A stretch of DNA of 64,000 nucleotides from an uncultured Eudoraea sp. (GCF_947258925.1 NZ_CAMYKG010000001.1:62001-126000); one strand, 5' to 3'. Positions 8,946 through 18,807 are shown, counted from the first letter of the stretch. Numbers and translations: made by a program. The notes: generated by a model not told the origin, from the letters alone.

Positions 8946-10328
8946 CTAACGAATTCCGGGAGAATAATCCTCAGGGGCATTTTGCGGAATATTTAATGTT
9001 CCGGATCCTCCGGTGTCATTATAAATAGTCCATTCGCTAAAGGTATACACCGGATTCCCCGTCATAATATTTAAGTTCCTTTCTGCTTTTCCGTCTTCAA
9101 ATTCATGGTTGGTCCCCGAACCATCTTCTCCTATAAGTCCGAAGACATCTATAATAGTACCGAAGGGATCTATTAGAACTATATTATCGTCCCCGTTGGA
9201 GTCCGCTGCACTATTGCGCCCAACTTCAATATCCGGAGGAAAACCATATACGTTTTCAAATTCTAAGGCATTTGGTGAAATAACCAGCGTGCTATTTGTA
9301 TCAATAATCAACCCTGCAAGGTCTAATTCAGATCCCGGTGTAACATTTGCATTGGTATACCTTAACAAGAACCAACCATTTAATGGTATCGGCTCGCTGC
9401 CGGCGTTATAGAGCTCAATAAATCGTGCCTGAGCGTTATTATCAGGATCCGCAATCTCAGTGATAAAGATTTGGTCAGATGTCATTAGAACTTCTGCCTC
9501 CTTGCAACGTTCATTTTGAAAATCCATATCATCCAAATCTCTGATGATTAATTGATAGTCATTGTTCTCTTTGTAAAGTATGGCTGTAATTGATCCATTA
9601 CCGGAAGGTAATATTGTATCCCTGAAATTGGAATATCCACTATTTAGCAATTCAATTAAATCTCCATCACAATTTTTAAGACTCCTTATCGTCTCCTTTT
9701 CAGGTAGGGCGAATGTCAGGTCTAGTTCTTCTTCAATTACCTCTATATTATCTAGTTCAATTAAAGTACTAACCATATCTTCACTGAGGGCAGGTATAGC
9801 GATAACGCGAGGAGATATTTCAATAATAGGGTCACATGAAAGAAAAATATGATCCCTTACCGCATGAGCTGGCAGCCTCCCAATGCTCAAATTTCCAAAA
9901 GACGTAAATACTCCCCCTATTTTGTATACGCCTTTACTCTTCCCAAGAAATAGTCCTTTAAGTTTTACGTAAACTTTATTCCCTATTTCATAAAATAAGT
10001 AGGAATCTCTAAGATCTATTTCGATTTGAAAGCCGGAGGTAGGGTTTACCGGATGATCCTGAATATGTAGTGTGCCAAAAAAGTTTCCTGCTTGATCTGA
10101 AGATATAACATAGCCTTCAATAACCAAATCTTCCTGTATTTGTATAACCTCGCCTTTAAATCTATTCTTTACCTCCTTAAAAGTAACGTTGGCGATTAAT
10201 TGATTATTACAGAAGCCTTCCGGACTTTTAAAATTGGTGTCCTTAACACAGCTGACAATGAAAAATAGAGAACACCATCTTACTAAAAAACCAAGTGGTA
10301 ATTTTTTTAAACATTTCATTTTTGTCAT
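8946..10328 (-). CDS. DUF5689 / lamin-tail domain lipoprotein
   Basis: A 460-aa predicted outer-membrane or surface lipoprotein: hydrophobic leader ending in LFFIVSC (lipobox Cys at about 27). The N-terminal half (about 40-265) matches what I know as DUF5689 (VIEGYVISSDQAGNFFGTLHIQD...VYVKLKGLFLGKSKGVYKIGG). The C-terminal half (about 283-410) is a lamin-tail domain (IFITEIADPDNNAQARFIELYNAG, PLNGWFLLRYTNA, VLIDPFGTIIDVFG), a beta-sandwich often found next to secreted nucleases in bacteria. It is downstream of the 912-aa TonB receptor by 28 bases on the same strand and likely co-transcribed. Two ATGs (10328, 10319) are possible. Surface binding of the polymer imported by that receptor is inferred. 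Confidence 0.85.
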   Translation of the reverse strand: MTKMKCLKKLPLGFLVRWCSLFFIVSCVKDTNFKSPEGFCNNQLIANVTFKEVKNRFKGEVIQIQEDLVIEGYVISSDQAGNFFGTLHIQDHPVNPTSGFQIEIDLRDSYLFYEIGNKVYVKLKGLFLGKSKGVYKIGGVFTSFGNLSIGRLPAHAVRDHIFLSCDPIIEISPRVIAIPALSEDMVSTLIELDNIEVIEEELDLTFALPEKETIRSLKNCDGDLIELLNSGYSNFRDTILPSGNGSITAILYKENNDYQLIIRDLDDMDFQNERCKEAEVLMTSDQIFITEIADPDNNAQARFIELYNAGSEPIPLNGWFLLRYTNANVTPGSELDLAGLIIDTNSTLVISPNALEFENVYGFPPDIEVGRNSAADSNGDDNIVLIDPFGTIIDVFGLIGEDGSGTNHEFEDGKAERNLNIMTGNPVYTFSEWTIYNDTGGSGTLNIPQNAPEDYSPGIR

Positions 10329-10356
10329 TTATACTAATTGTTAGCTCAATTTCATC

Positions 10357-13095
10357 TTAAAAACTAATAGCCAGATTTAAAAAATAAGTTCTTCCATAAC
10401 CAAACCAGAATTTTGGACCAAATGACGGTGAATCACTGAGATTGTCCCTAACTAATTGACCGTAATTACCATTTCTGTTTTGTTCATATCCCCCGGTTCT
10501 GAAATCAGCATCAAAAACATTATTTATACTAACAAATACACTTAGGTATTTACCATTTAGTAACCACGATTTACCTCCAACAATGTTAAGGAGATAGATG
10601 TCATCCAAAGAGTTTTGCTTTAAAATGCCAGCAACATTTTCAGAAGTTGCATTTTCAAAAGGTTGCCCTGTTTCGGGATTCAATAAGAAACTCTGAGTTC
10701 TTCTAATAGTAGATATACTGGTATAATTATCAGATAGATAATTAACTTTTGCACTTACCCACCAATATTTAGGATCCCTGTAATCTATGCCCAGCGAAAG
10801 TGCCGTTTGAGGTCCTGCCGGTAGCTTATAATTTTTAATTTCTGCTCTACCCAAATCTTTGCGGCCTTCAATACTAATAAAATCTTCTTCGCTACCGGCG
10901 GTATCAAAATTTATGGTCAGATTGGGGTCACTTGCAAAAACATACTTACCCAGAGCCAAGGCAGCAGATAAACTTACAGAAGAAGAAAGTTGATATGACA
11001 GGCCTAACTCCATCCCCATATGGAGCTTATCAAGGTTGGTAATTGCTTCTTGCACAAAATCTGAGCCTACCCCAGCATCAACAAAGAAAAAATTTATATC
11101 GGTAAGTTTTTGAAAGCGAGTATAGAATCCCGTTAACCTTCCTATTAGGTTCGGAAACCTTGCAAAATAATTCAATTCCAGGCTTGTGATTTTTTCACTG
11201 TTCAAATCAGGTACTATGGTGTTATTCTCCCTTGGATTAATAAATGAATTTTCGGCTAAAGGTGCCCTGTTTAAAAAAGCTCCATTTGTACTAATCCATT
11301 GTCTGCCATTTATTTTATAGGTAACACCCCCTTTTATCCCATAATTAAGAAAACGCAGAGCTTTGCCCTTTCCGAATGAATTTTCAGGGAAACGTTCATT
11401 TAAAAAAAGTCCGGTTCGCTGATAGGTCGAATGATTAAAGTTGGCAGCTATAAAAGAATTCCACTTATTTTTTAAGACTCTCATTTGGACAAAAGCATCG
11501 AACACGCTATAATCAATAGCGTAATTATAACTAAAGATATCCCCTTCACCCTTTCTTAGATCGCCATTAACATCATTCAGAGTATCAGAAAAAGGATCCC
11601 TGTCATCATGATAATCAGCTCCTAATAAATCTTCAATCAGTGCAAAATTTTGAGAGTTGGTATTTCTAAAAGTGAAATTCATATCTATAGCGATCAGATC
11701 AGAAGGTTTAATGTTAAGTGAAGTATTTAAGGTTAATTGTTGTTCCTCCCTGGTATCATTATACAAAATGTACGAAGCCTTACCCATAGCTGCGTTTATG
11801 GAATTAGCCCTGTATAGATTTTCCCATTGCAACTGAGGCTTTAACAAGAATGCTTGCTTAGCCTGTTGGGCACTTACGAAATTTGCGCCAATTGGACTAT
11901 TTATATAAAAACTGGGTAAATATCTATAATAGACAGGGTCCGGATTAGGTGCATTAAAATATCCTATTCTACTCTTATTAAAACTGCCAAATTGGTATGA
12001 CAATCCCATAGTAACATCAAGTTTTTGAAATCTCCCGTAGTAATTAAACAAGATTATAGGTTCTGATATTTTTCGTTCCCGAGAATTGCGGTAATTCCCG
12101 TCCTGGACACCCCAATAGGGATTGTATCTGTTTCCAGTTAAGCGGTATACCTCTGATGTAAGTGCTGATGAAGACCCTCGCCGGTTAGAGGCAAGAATTG
12201 CTGTTAACAGTAGACTATTTTTTGAATTGATTTGGTATTCAATTGCGCCATATACAGAAAAAGCATCATAAAGCGTCCCATCAATATAACCTTCCCTTGC
12301 CCACCTTCTGGAAGCGGAAAGAGAATACACAAAATCGCTCTTTTTCTTTCTTGATGTATAGGTTGCCATGATACGGCCGGAATATGTTCGGTTAGAAAAT
12401 GATCCGGAAAACCTAAACCCCGGCCGAAGCCCCGATGGCCTGGTATCTATATAGGTTGATCCTAAAAGTCCGCCAAATCCATATGGAGCAGCTCCTAATC
12501 CCAAATTAAAAACCTGGTTTCGTTGTATATCATTAAGACCTCCCCAGTTATTCCATTGAGGTCGACCGTTCAAAAGTTTATTCATGGGAATCCCATTAAT
12601 TAGAACACTATTATTTCGAGAATCATAACCCCTTACTCTGAAAAATACCTGACCAAAATCAAAAGCGGCACGATTAAGAAAGACATCCCGTGTAGCGGTT
12701 AACAGCGCTAAATTTCCTGTTTCCAATTGTTCATCAATAATCTGAGTTTCGGTAAGTGCTATGAGGGCGTCATTTTGTTCATTTGAGAAATCCTTTTCCA
12801 ATAAAATTTGACCAAGTTTTAATTCAGTCATAGATATTTCCAGAGGCAGCCTTTTTATGTTAAAATCTTTTGCCTCAATTGATAGTATGAAGTCCCCTTT
12901 TAAATCAGTTTTTAGTTCAAATCTTCCTTCCGTATCTGATTTTGTCCGGTATAAAGTACCTTCAATTTCCAGCCTTGCATCAGCAATAGGCAAGAGGCTT
13001 TGTGAATCTACAATACTCCCGTTTATCTTTGATTCCTGAGAATTGAGTGCTTGAACTGCCAATAAGATTATGAATACCCAAAGATTAAAACGCAT
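10357..13095 (-). CDS. TonB-dependent receptor of the nuclease-linked locus
   Basis: A 912-aa outer-membrane receptor. Signal peptide (about 1-20, ILLAVQALNSQ), a carboxypeptidase-regulatory-like beta-sandwich (about 22-95, INGSIVDSQSLLPIADARLEIEG), plug domain (about 120-240; VFFRVRGYDSRNNSVLINGIPMN), then a 22-stranded barrel ending in YFLNLAISF. The barrel shows the usual late segment VFVSINNVFDADFRTGGYEQNRNGN. Such receptors import a bound ligand with TonB energy. It lies between the DUF5689/lamin-tail lipoprotein (28 bases downstream) and a divergent endonuclease/phosphatase gene, so I infer a nucleic-acid or phosphate-ester ligand. No SusD-like partner is present; the lipoprotein may take that place. 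Confidence 0.9.
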   Translation of the reverse strand: MRFNLWVFIILLAVQALNSQESKINGSIVDSQSLLPIADARLEIEGTLYRTKSDTEGRFELKTDLKGDFILSIEAKDFNIKRLPLEISMTELKLGQILLEKDFSNEQNDALIALTETQIIDEQLETGNLALLTATRDVFLNRAAFDFGQVFFRVRGYDSRNNSVLINGIPMNKLLNGRPQWNNWGGLNDIQRNQVFNLGLGAAPYGFGGLLGSTYIDTRPSGLRPGFRFSGSFSNRTYSGRIMATYTSRKKKSDFVYSLSASRRWAREGYIDGTLYDAFSVYGAIEYQINSKNSLLLTAILASNRRGSSSALTSEVYRLTGNRYNPYWGVQDGNYRNSRERKISEPIILFNYYGRFQKLDVTMGLSYQFGSFNKSRIGYFNAPNPDPVYYRYLPSFYINSPIGANFVSAQQAKQAFLLKPQLQWENLYRANSINAAMGKASYILYNDTREEQQLTLNTSLNIKPSDLIAIDMNFTFRNTNSQNFALIEDLLGADYHDDRDPFSDTLNDVNGDLRKGEGDIFSYNYAIDYSVFDAFVQMRVLKNKWNSFIAANFNHSTYQRTGLFLNERFPENSFGKGKALRFLNYGIKGGVTYKINGRQWISTNGAFLNRAPLAENSFINPRENNTIVPDLNSEKITSLELNYFARFPNLIGRLTGFYTRFQKLTDINFFFVDAGVGSDFVQEAITNLDKLHMGMELGLSYQLSSSVSLSAALALGKYVFASDPNLTINFDTAGSEEDFISIEGRKDLGRAEIKNYKLPAGPQTALSLGIDYRDPKYWWVSAKVNYLSDNYTSISTIRRTQSFLLNPETGQPFENATSENVAGILKQNSLDDIYLLNIVGGKSWLLNGKYLSVFVSINNVFDADFRTGGYEQNRNGNYGQLVRDNLSDSPSFGPKFWFGYGRTYFLNLAISF

Positions 13096-13211
13096 CCCAA
13101 TAACTATTAGATTCCGTTCTAAAGTATTCTCATCCCCTGCATCTAGCTTGCGGCACTCAAGTATAAATTGGCGTTAAAAGTCTTAATCTTTAAATAAATG
13201 CATCATACTAT

Positions 13212-14252
13212 ATGGCATATAAGTTCATAATATTGAGTATTTCACTGGTGTCAAACTTTCTCTTATCCCAGGGAACAGATCGCTATAGCATTCGTACAAT
13301 TGCCTTCTATAATGTTGAAAACCTTTTTGATACAACTAACGATTCATTGTACTTTGATGACGAAATGACTCCGGAAGGAAATTATAACTGGACCCTCAAA
13401 CGCTATGAAAAAAAAATTAACAATATTGCCAGTGTTATCTCAAAAATTGGTCAGGATATCACAAAGACTGGCCCTGATATAGTAGGTGTTTGTGAAGTTG
13501 AAAATTTTAAAGTGCTGAAAGACTTGGTAGCGCATTCTTCTCTTAATTCCTATGGCTACAGTATCATTCATTTTGATTCTCCGGATGAGAGAGGTATTGA
13601 TGTGGCATTTCTTTATAAAAGAGCACTATTTATCCCTATAGCTTTTAAAAGCCATAGACTTTTGCTCTTCAATGATTCTGAACAACGAGATTACACTCGA
13701 GATCAACTAGTCGTATATGGATTGTTGGATGGTGAAGAATTTTATTTTTTAATCAATCATTGGCCTTCCCGAAGCGGAGGTGAAGCAAGAAGCAGGCCTT
13801 ACAGACATGCCGCTGCAAGACTAAATAGAAGAATAATAGATTCTATAGTGGAACGTAATATAGATGCCAAAATAATAAGTATGGGAGATCTCAATGATAA
13901 TCCCACAGATAAGAGTATTAAAAATAAGCTGACAATGCCTGAATTGGAAAATTCTAAAAGTATCACCTTCTATAATCCCATGGAAAAGTTATATCAAAAA
14001 GGAGAAGGTTCTCTTGCTTACAGGGACCAGTGGAATTTGTTTGATCAAATTCTATTTTCCAGAAATCTCATCAGTGAAAACCGAAATTCATATACCCTCT
14101 GGAAAGCGGGTATTTACCATCCTGTATTCCTAATGACCAAAGAAGGAAATTATAAGGGTTATCCTTTACGTACTTATGCCGGTGGCAGGTATATAGGTGG
14201 ATATAGTGATCATTTCCCAGTCTATGCTTTTCTTATCAAAAAAGTGGATTAG
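13212..14252 (+). CDS. Secreted endonuclease/exonuclease/phosphatase-family protein
   Basis: A 346-aa protein with a signal peptide (about 1-20, IILSISLVSNFLLSQ) and a full EEP fold. Family residues are visible in order: Asn in IAFYNVENLFDT (about 33), Glu in VGVCEVENF, the His motif INHWPSRSGGEARSRP, the Asp-x-Asn pair MGDLNDNPTD, and the C-terminal catalytic SDHFPV. EEP enzymes are Mg-dependent phosphodiesterases, including DNases and RNases, or phosphatases. Export and the divergent neighbour TonB receptor/lamin-tail lipoprotein suggest extracellular cleavage of nucleic acid. The insertion WPSRSGGEARSRP is typical of the bacterial secreted nuclease group. It is convergent with the DUF1080 gene, two bases between the ORF ends. 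Confidence 0.9.
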   Translation: MAYKFIILSISLVSNFLLSQGTDRYSIRTIAFYNVENLFDTTNDSLYFDDEMTPEGNYNWTLKRYEKKINNIASVISKIGQDITKTGPDIVGVCEVENFKVLKDLVAHSSLNSYGYSIIHFDSPDERGIDVAFLYKRALFIPIAFKSHRLLLFNDSEQRDYTRDQLVVYGLLDGEEFYFLINHWPSRSGGEARSRPYRHAAARLNRRIIDSIVERNIDAKIISMGDLNDNPTDKSIKNKLTMPELENSKSITFYNPMEKLYQKGEGSLAYRDQWNLFDQILFSRNLISENRNSYTLWKAGIYHPVFLMTKEGNYKGYPLRTYAGGRYIGGYSDHFPVYAFLIKKVD

Positions 14253-14254
14253 GC

Positions 14255-14848
14255 TTAATCCTGGGAAGTAATTTGAATATTTCTCCATTTCACTTTTATT
14301 CCTCCTCCATCATGGATTTGAAGTGCTATAGAACCTTCGCCCTTGCCAATTTTCTCGTCTTTAATGGAAACCATTTCCACGCCATTGAGCCAGGAAACCA
14401 ACTCATCACCAACTACCTTAATTTTCATTGTATTCCATTCGCCTTCTTTAAGGACATTCTCCTTTTCTGGAGTAGGTTTAATAAGCCATCCCCTACCATA
14501 GGATTCGTAAACCCCTCCGGTATGATGTCCTTTTGGTGCAACTTCAACCTGCCAGCCACTTACTTTAGTGCCATCCACGGTAGACCTAATAAATACACCA
14601 CTATTGCCATCTGCCTCCTGCAAAAACTCCAGCGTAAGCACAAAGTCCTTATAGTGTTGATCTGTAGCCAGGTAACCATATTGTGCATCGGGACCACTTT
14701 CTGAAACCAAAAGAGCGTCTTCTACATACCATTTCTCAGTACCATAAATAGTCCACCCATCGAGATCTATACCGTTAAATAAAGATTGCTCCTGTGCAAA
14801 GAGTAGTGCAGAAGAAAAAAAGAATATTATACTTATATAGTGTTTCAT
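14255..14848 (-). CDS. DUF1080 (3-keto-disaccharide hydrolase-like) secreted protein
   Basis: A 197-aa secreted protein: signal peptide (about 1-18, IIFFFSSALLFAQ), then one DUF1080 domain with a concanavalin-like beta-sandwich. Recognisable segments: LFNGIDLDGWTIYG (start of the domain), DFVLTLEFLQEADGNSGVFIRS, GVYESYGRGW, WNTMKIKVVGDELVSWLNGVEM, and GSIALQIHDGGGIKVKWRNIQI. The family is now linked to hydrolysis of 3-keto-glycosides, often beside Gfo/Idh/MocA oxidoreductases; here no such gene is adjacent, but one is found at 56.4 kb. It follows the small membrane protein gene by 10 bases and is probably co-transcribed with it. Confidence 0.88.
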   Translation of the reverse strand: MKHYISIIFFFSSALLFAQEQSLFNGIDLDGWTIYGTEKWYVEDALLVSESGPDAQYGYLATDQHYKDFVLTLEFLQEADGNSGVFIRSTVDGTKVSGWQVEVAPKGHHTGGVYESYGRGWLIKPTPEKENVLKEGEWNTMKIKVVGDELVSWLNGVEMVSIKDEKIGKGEGSIALQIHDGGGIKVKWRNIQITSQD

Positions 14849-14858
14849 ATCTTAACTA

Positions 14859-15296
14859 TTAATTAAGCCATTGGCTCCACGGAATCCTGCTTAAAATAAG
14901 TACAAGTCCAAGACCGTAGAAAATGGCTATTGCCTTAAATTTGGGCTTGGCTTCCATAAATTTTTTATGGCGAGACCAACCTATTGTAATCAAAATAATG
15001 GCAATGATATTAATAAAAGGGTGTTCAACCGCCAGGAGTCTTGCTGCCGAGTTTAAGCCACCCATTCCCAATTCTCTAATTGCGGAAAAGCCATTGGAAG
15101 AGACAAAAAACAGGACAAGACCCAATAGCAATTGCAAGTGCGAAAATATTAACGCAAATAAACTTATCCTAAAATCCTTTTGTAAATTAAAGATTCTATT
15201 ACTCATTAATCCTGTAATTGCATTGGCTACCGCGAGAAAGAGTATGGCCAGAACCACATAAGCAAGATAAGAGTGAGCGGTTTGTAAAATTTCCAT
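14859..15296 (-). CDS. Small four-helix membrane protein
   Basis: A 145-aa integral membrane protein with four hydrophobic segments: about 10-30 (YLAYVVLAILFLAVANAI), 43-66 (FRISLFALIFSHLQLLLGLVLFFV), 88-112 (VEHPFINIIAIILITIGW) and 120-140 (AIAIFYGLGLVLILSRI). Conserved-looking His residues lie in helices 1 (AHSYLAY), 2 (FSHLQ) and 3 (VEHPF), the kind of arrangement that leads to labels such as 'cytochrome b-like'; heme binding is unproven. Ends in SRIPWSQWLN. It is the upstream member of a two-gene unit with the DUF1080 protein. It stands after a strong hairpin terminator that separates it from the large TonB receptor. Confidence 0.75.
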   Translation of the reverse strand: MEILQTAHSYLAYVVLAILFLAVANAITGLMSNRIFNLQKDFRISLFALIFSHLQLLLGLVLFFVSSNGFSAIRELGMGGLNSAARLLAVEHPFINIIAIILITIGWSRHKKFMEAKPKFKAIAIFYGLGLVLILSRIPWSQWLN

Positions 15297-15337
15297 TTTG
15301 AATTATTTTTTCTAAAAATACGGAATTTATATAATTA

Positions 15338-15367
15338 AAAAACCCCAACAAGTTTGTTGGGGTTTTT
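15338..15367 (-). terminator. Hairpin terminator
   Basis: Perfect 14-bp inverted repeat (15338-15351 with 15354-15367) built on CCCCAACA/TGTTGGGG. On the minus strand the stem is followed by a run of Ts, placed 20-50 bases after the stop of the large TonB receptor, so it should end that transcript. T runs flank both sides, so it may also work from the plus strand. Confidence 0.85.
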
Positions 15368-15386
15368 CAGATTAATTTAAGAGACC

Positions 15387-18300
15387 TTAATTGAATATAT
15401 ATCGTAGCCCAAGTTGCATTTGCCATCTGGAAGACTGCAATCCGGCGTCATCCAATTCAACAATATTTGGTGAACCATCATCATTGATAACCCCGTCATT
15501 AATATCGAAGGTTGGTGTATCATCCGTAGATACGGTAGTAAGCGGGCTTACATTGCTTCTAACAAATTTTCTCTTACCCCAATCCTTGCTTAACAAATTC
15601 GTGAAATTGAAGATATCTGCAGAAATTTGGATAGTATTTCGCTTTCCTCCGACATCAAAAGAGAAATCCTGAAGAAATTTCAAATCAATTACATGACTCC
15701 ATGGCCCCCTTGAACCATTTCTTTCGGCATATTGCCCTCTTCTATTTCTTAAATAAGGAACACTGTTTATGAATGTATCCAATTGTTGCCATTTAGCAGC
15801 CTGTTCAGCAGGATCCCCGGCAAAAACAATTTCGTCCTGAGATGCAGGAATATAAATCAGTGCATTATCCCTGGAATCATCATTCAACAAGTCGCGTCCT
15901 TCTCTATAGGTAAAACTATAAGGCTGGGATTGCGATCCGTCATAAAACACCCCAAAAGTGGTTTTGATATTATCATTCCATCTCAATTCATAGCTTACAT
16001 TAGCAGTAACCCTGTTACCCAATGCAAAATCTGAACGCGTCACCGGTAGGTTTGAATTTTTACCATTTACAGTCTGAATGTTTCTCCATTGGGAGCTGTT
16101 CTGTGAAGAGGTTCCATCAAAAATCTTAAACGAATCTCCCCATGAATAGTTAACCTGGCCTGCAAAGCCATTCTCAAATGGTTTTCTTAAAGAGAAAGTA
16201 AAGTTGGTTGAGTTCCCACCACCAGTATTTGAGGCTAATATAATCCTGCCATATGTATCATCTATTTCATCTCTTCTGTCGTAGAAAGGTCTGGTATCTG
16301 CCCCAATATAATTACCTGCGGGACCTTTAAGATTGAGGTTTTGATAATAAATATCTGTTATTACATCAGTAAACAAGAAATCAGCTGAAGCAATTAATCC
16401 CCAAATAGGTAATTTCTGATCTATAGCAATATTAAACTTGGCTACCTGTGGTAATTTAAAATCTTTTGCGATGAGATCAATATTACCTCCAACTCCTCCT
16501 GTGCCGGGAAGCGGATCTTTGAACTGATTGTTAACATCCGGTTCAAAAGGCTGACCAAATTCAAACATAAATCCACCGGTAACACCATTATTATTATAAG
16601 TTCCTCCGGGCCATACCAGTGGAAGTCTGGATGTAAATACACCTACCCCACCTCTTATCTGGGTGGTATTCCTACCGTTTACATCCCAGTTTAATCCAAA
16701 ACGAGGTGCTATCATAGCTGTAGGGTTTATACCCTGACCAACTCTGGCACCCTGTAAGTCTTTCCCCGCAGCTTCAAGCAAGCCTACGGTCCTTGTGTTA
16801 AAATCTTCGTTTACAGTACCATCAGACCAATAAGGAACATCTATACGGAAACCTAAAGTAGCTTTCAAATTGTCTGATACATTAATTTCATCCTGAATAT
16901 AGAGGCCCAGTTGGAAGGTATCAAATTCTGAAGCACCATCAGATTCGTCACCAACGGTACCGTCCCCAATCAATGAATAACCATGCTGATAAACATCACT
17001 ATTCTGCACAGTTAGGAACTGATTCAATCCAGAGGAAAGAAGAATTCCCGCATCATCAAATTGGTCCTCAAATGTGTAATCTCCATAGTTAAAGGCAAAG
17101 AACAAGTTTTTAACTTTAGCAAATTCAAGGTTTGTTCCGAAAGTAAATGTATGCCTACCGGCGTATACGTCAAAATTATTTGTAATTGTAAAGACATCCT
17201 GATTCAATAGATTGGCCGTTGAAAATGGCTCGGCTCCGAAAGAAATTGTACCTCCACCATCTTGTATATCTACAGTTGGGAATGGGGCTCCTGCCGGGTC
17301 CCTGTCATCTCTTACCCTAGTATAACCGAGAACAAGGTTATTGGCAAACTTATTCCCGTACCTTGAACTCCATTCCAGGGCAGTTGAATTAGTTGTAGTG
17401 TTAAATGTCTCAGACCCATTGATAAAACCAATATTTCTATTGCCAGAGTTTCGGGCTTCAACATTGTCTGCTCCAACATAACTATGCCTTAAGGTAATTT
17501 TATGTTCCTGGTTTATATTCCAATCTATTTTTGCAACCAGTTTATTACTTTCAAGCGTCCTGGTATTGTTATCAAAGATACCAGTGTCGTAACCATATGT
17601 AGATTGAAGAAAATTAGATAGCCCTTCGATATCTGCAAGTGAAGATCTACCTGTATAATTACTGAAATTAAAAGGTTGTGGCGTTTCTTCGTCCTGTCTT
17701 TCGTAGTTTACAAAAAAGAACAGCTTGTCCTTCACTATTGGACCCCCTATTCTTAAACCATAGGTGTATGCACTAAAATCTGATACTTTTTCTCTTTCTT
17801 CGTCACCACCTACTAAATCGGGAGGTGTTTTACCTACAAGATCCTGATTGCGAATAAACCCGTAAGCAGAGCCACTAAATTCATTAGACCCCGATCTGGT
17901 AATTGCATTAATAGATCCACCAGAGAAACCGGACTGCCTTACATCAAAAGGTGCAATATTTACCTGAAAGGTTTCAATAGCATCTACAGAGAAGGGATTA
18001 ACCCCGGTCTGACCTCCATTAGTACCTGAGCCCGCAAGTCCGAACACGTCATTGTTAACAGCTCCATCAATATAAATAGCATTATACCTGTTGTTCTGAC
18101 CAGCCAGGGATATAGAAAAACCATCATTCCCTTCAGTTAGCTGGGCCTGAGGAGTAATCCTTACAAAATCTGCCAGGGATCTGGATGCCGACGGCAAGGT
18201 CTGAATATCTCTCTGGGAGACATTAGTTTCCGTACCGGTCTTACTTGAACTGAATACACCAGTACCCGATGCGGTCACCACAACTTCGTCTAAGGCAGTA

Positions 18301-18632
18301 GCCGACTCAGCTAATCCCGTGCTTATTGTAGTAGATTGTCCTAAAGTTAAGTTTACGTTTTCCTGAACATAATCGTTAAAACCAACATAAGATATAGTAA
18401 TTCTATAAGGACCACCAGATCTCATATTTGATATCCTGTAATAGCCATCAAAATCCGTTGCGGCACCATATTTAGCCCCTGTTGGAACATAAACAGCCAC
18501 TATGGTTGCCCCAGGCAATGGTTCACCAGTGTTATCTGTTATCTTACCTCCAATAGAAGAGGTTGTAACTCCTTGTGAAAATGCCATAGCTGACACTAAA
18601 AAAGCAACTAAGCCAAAGTAGATTTTTTTCAT
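15387..18632 (-). CDS. Large TonB-dependent receptor, Oar-like
   Basis: A 1081-aa outer-membrane protein. Signal peptide (about 1-20, LVAFLVSAMAFSQ), carboxypeptidase-regulatory-like domain (about 25-115, GGKITDNTGEPLPGATIVAVYVPTG), a TonB-box-like stretch ALDEVVVTASG (about 113-123), plug (about 125-255, FVRITPQAQLTEGNDGFSISLAGQNNRYNA) and a long barrel ending LGLRYIFN. The length, the GSGTNGGQTGVNPFSVDAIE plug segment and GGSINAITRSGSNEFSGSAYGF match the Oar group of adhesin-like TonB proteins described in Myxococcus and common in Flavobacteriia. Ligand unknown. It is a monocistronic unit: promoter-like TACTTTTG 92 bases upstream and a strong terminator downstream. Confidence 0.92.
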   Translation of the reverse strand: MKKIYFGLVAFLVSAMAFSQGVTTSSIGGKITDNTGEPLPGATIVAVYVPTGAKYGAATDFDGYYRISNMRSGGPYRITISYVGFNDYVQENVNLTLGQSTTISTGLAESATALDEVVVTASGTGVFSSSKTGTETNVSQRDIQTLPSASRSLADFVRITPQAQLTEGNDGFSISLAGQNNRYNAIYIDGAVNNDVFGLAGSGTNGGQTGVNPFSVDAIETFQVNIAPFDVRQSGFSGGSINAITRSGSNEFSGSAYGFIRNQDLVGKTPPDLVGGDEEREKVSDFSAYTYGLRIGGPIVKDKLFFFVNYERQDEETPQPFNFSNYTGRSSLADIEGLSNFLQSTYGYDTGIFDNNTRTLESNKLVAKIDWNINQEHKITLRHSYVGADNVEARNSGNRNIGFINGSETFNTTTNSTALEWSSRYGNKFANNLVLGYTRVRDDRDPAGAPFPTVDIQDGGGTISFGAEPFSTANLLNQDVFTITNNFDVYAGRHTFTFGTNLEFAKVKNLFFAFNYGDYTFEDQFDDAGILLSSGLNQFLTVQNSDVYQHGYSLIGDGTVGDESDGASEFDTFQLGLYIQDEINVSDNLKATLGFRIDVPYWSDGTVNEDFNTRTVGLLEAAGKDLQGARVGQGINPTAMIAPRFGLNWDVNGRNTTQIRGGVGVFTSRLPLVWPGGTYNNNGVTGGFMFEFGQPFEPDVNNQFKDPLPGTGGVGGNIDLIAKDFKLPQVAKFNIAIDQKLPIWGLIASADFLFTDVITDIYYQNLNLKGPAGNYIGADTRPFYDRRDEIDDTYGRIILASNTGGGNSTNFTFSLRKPFENGFAGQVNYSWGDSFKIFDGTSSQNSSQWRNIQTVNGKNSNLPVTRSDFALGNRVTANVSYELRWNDNIKTTFGVFYDGSQSQPYSFTYREGRDLLNDDSRDNALIYIPASQDEIVFAGDPAEQAAKWQQLDTFINSVPYLRNRRGQYAERNGSRGPWSHVIDLKFLQDFSFDVGGKRNTIQISADIFNFTNLLSKDWGKRKFVRSNVSPLTTVSTDDTPTFDINDGVINDDGSPNIVELDDAGLQSSRWQMQLGLRYIFN

Positions 18633-18723
18633 TTTACTAAGTGTTAATTAATTTTTGATTTATCCTGCAAATGTGCCGTATACATGACAAATATGCGTTA
18701 AGGTAATGTTAAAAAACCAATAA

Positions 18724-18731
18724 CAAAAGTA
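18724..18731 (-). promoter_or_regulatory. Candidate -7 box upstream of the Oar-like receptor
   Basis: On the minus strand the sequence TACTTTTG fits the Bacteroidota -7 consensus TAnnTTTG. A TTG lies 15 bases upstream, somewhat closer than usual. The start codon is 92 bases downstream, giving a leader of about 85 nt. Match by eye only. Confidence 0.35.
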
Positions 18732-18807
18732 ACGCAAGTTTGGCAACAAATAGATAGAAAATCGGATTAATTAAGGTAGCATTTTATCGAATTATAAAAG
18801 TGCTAAT

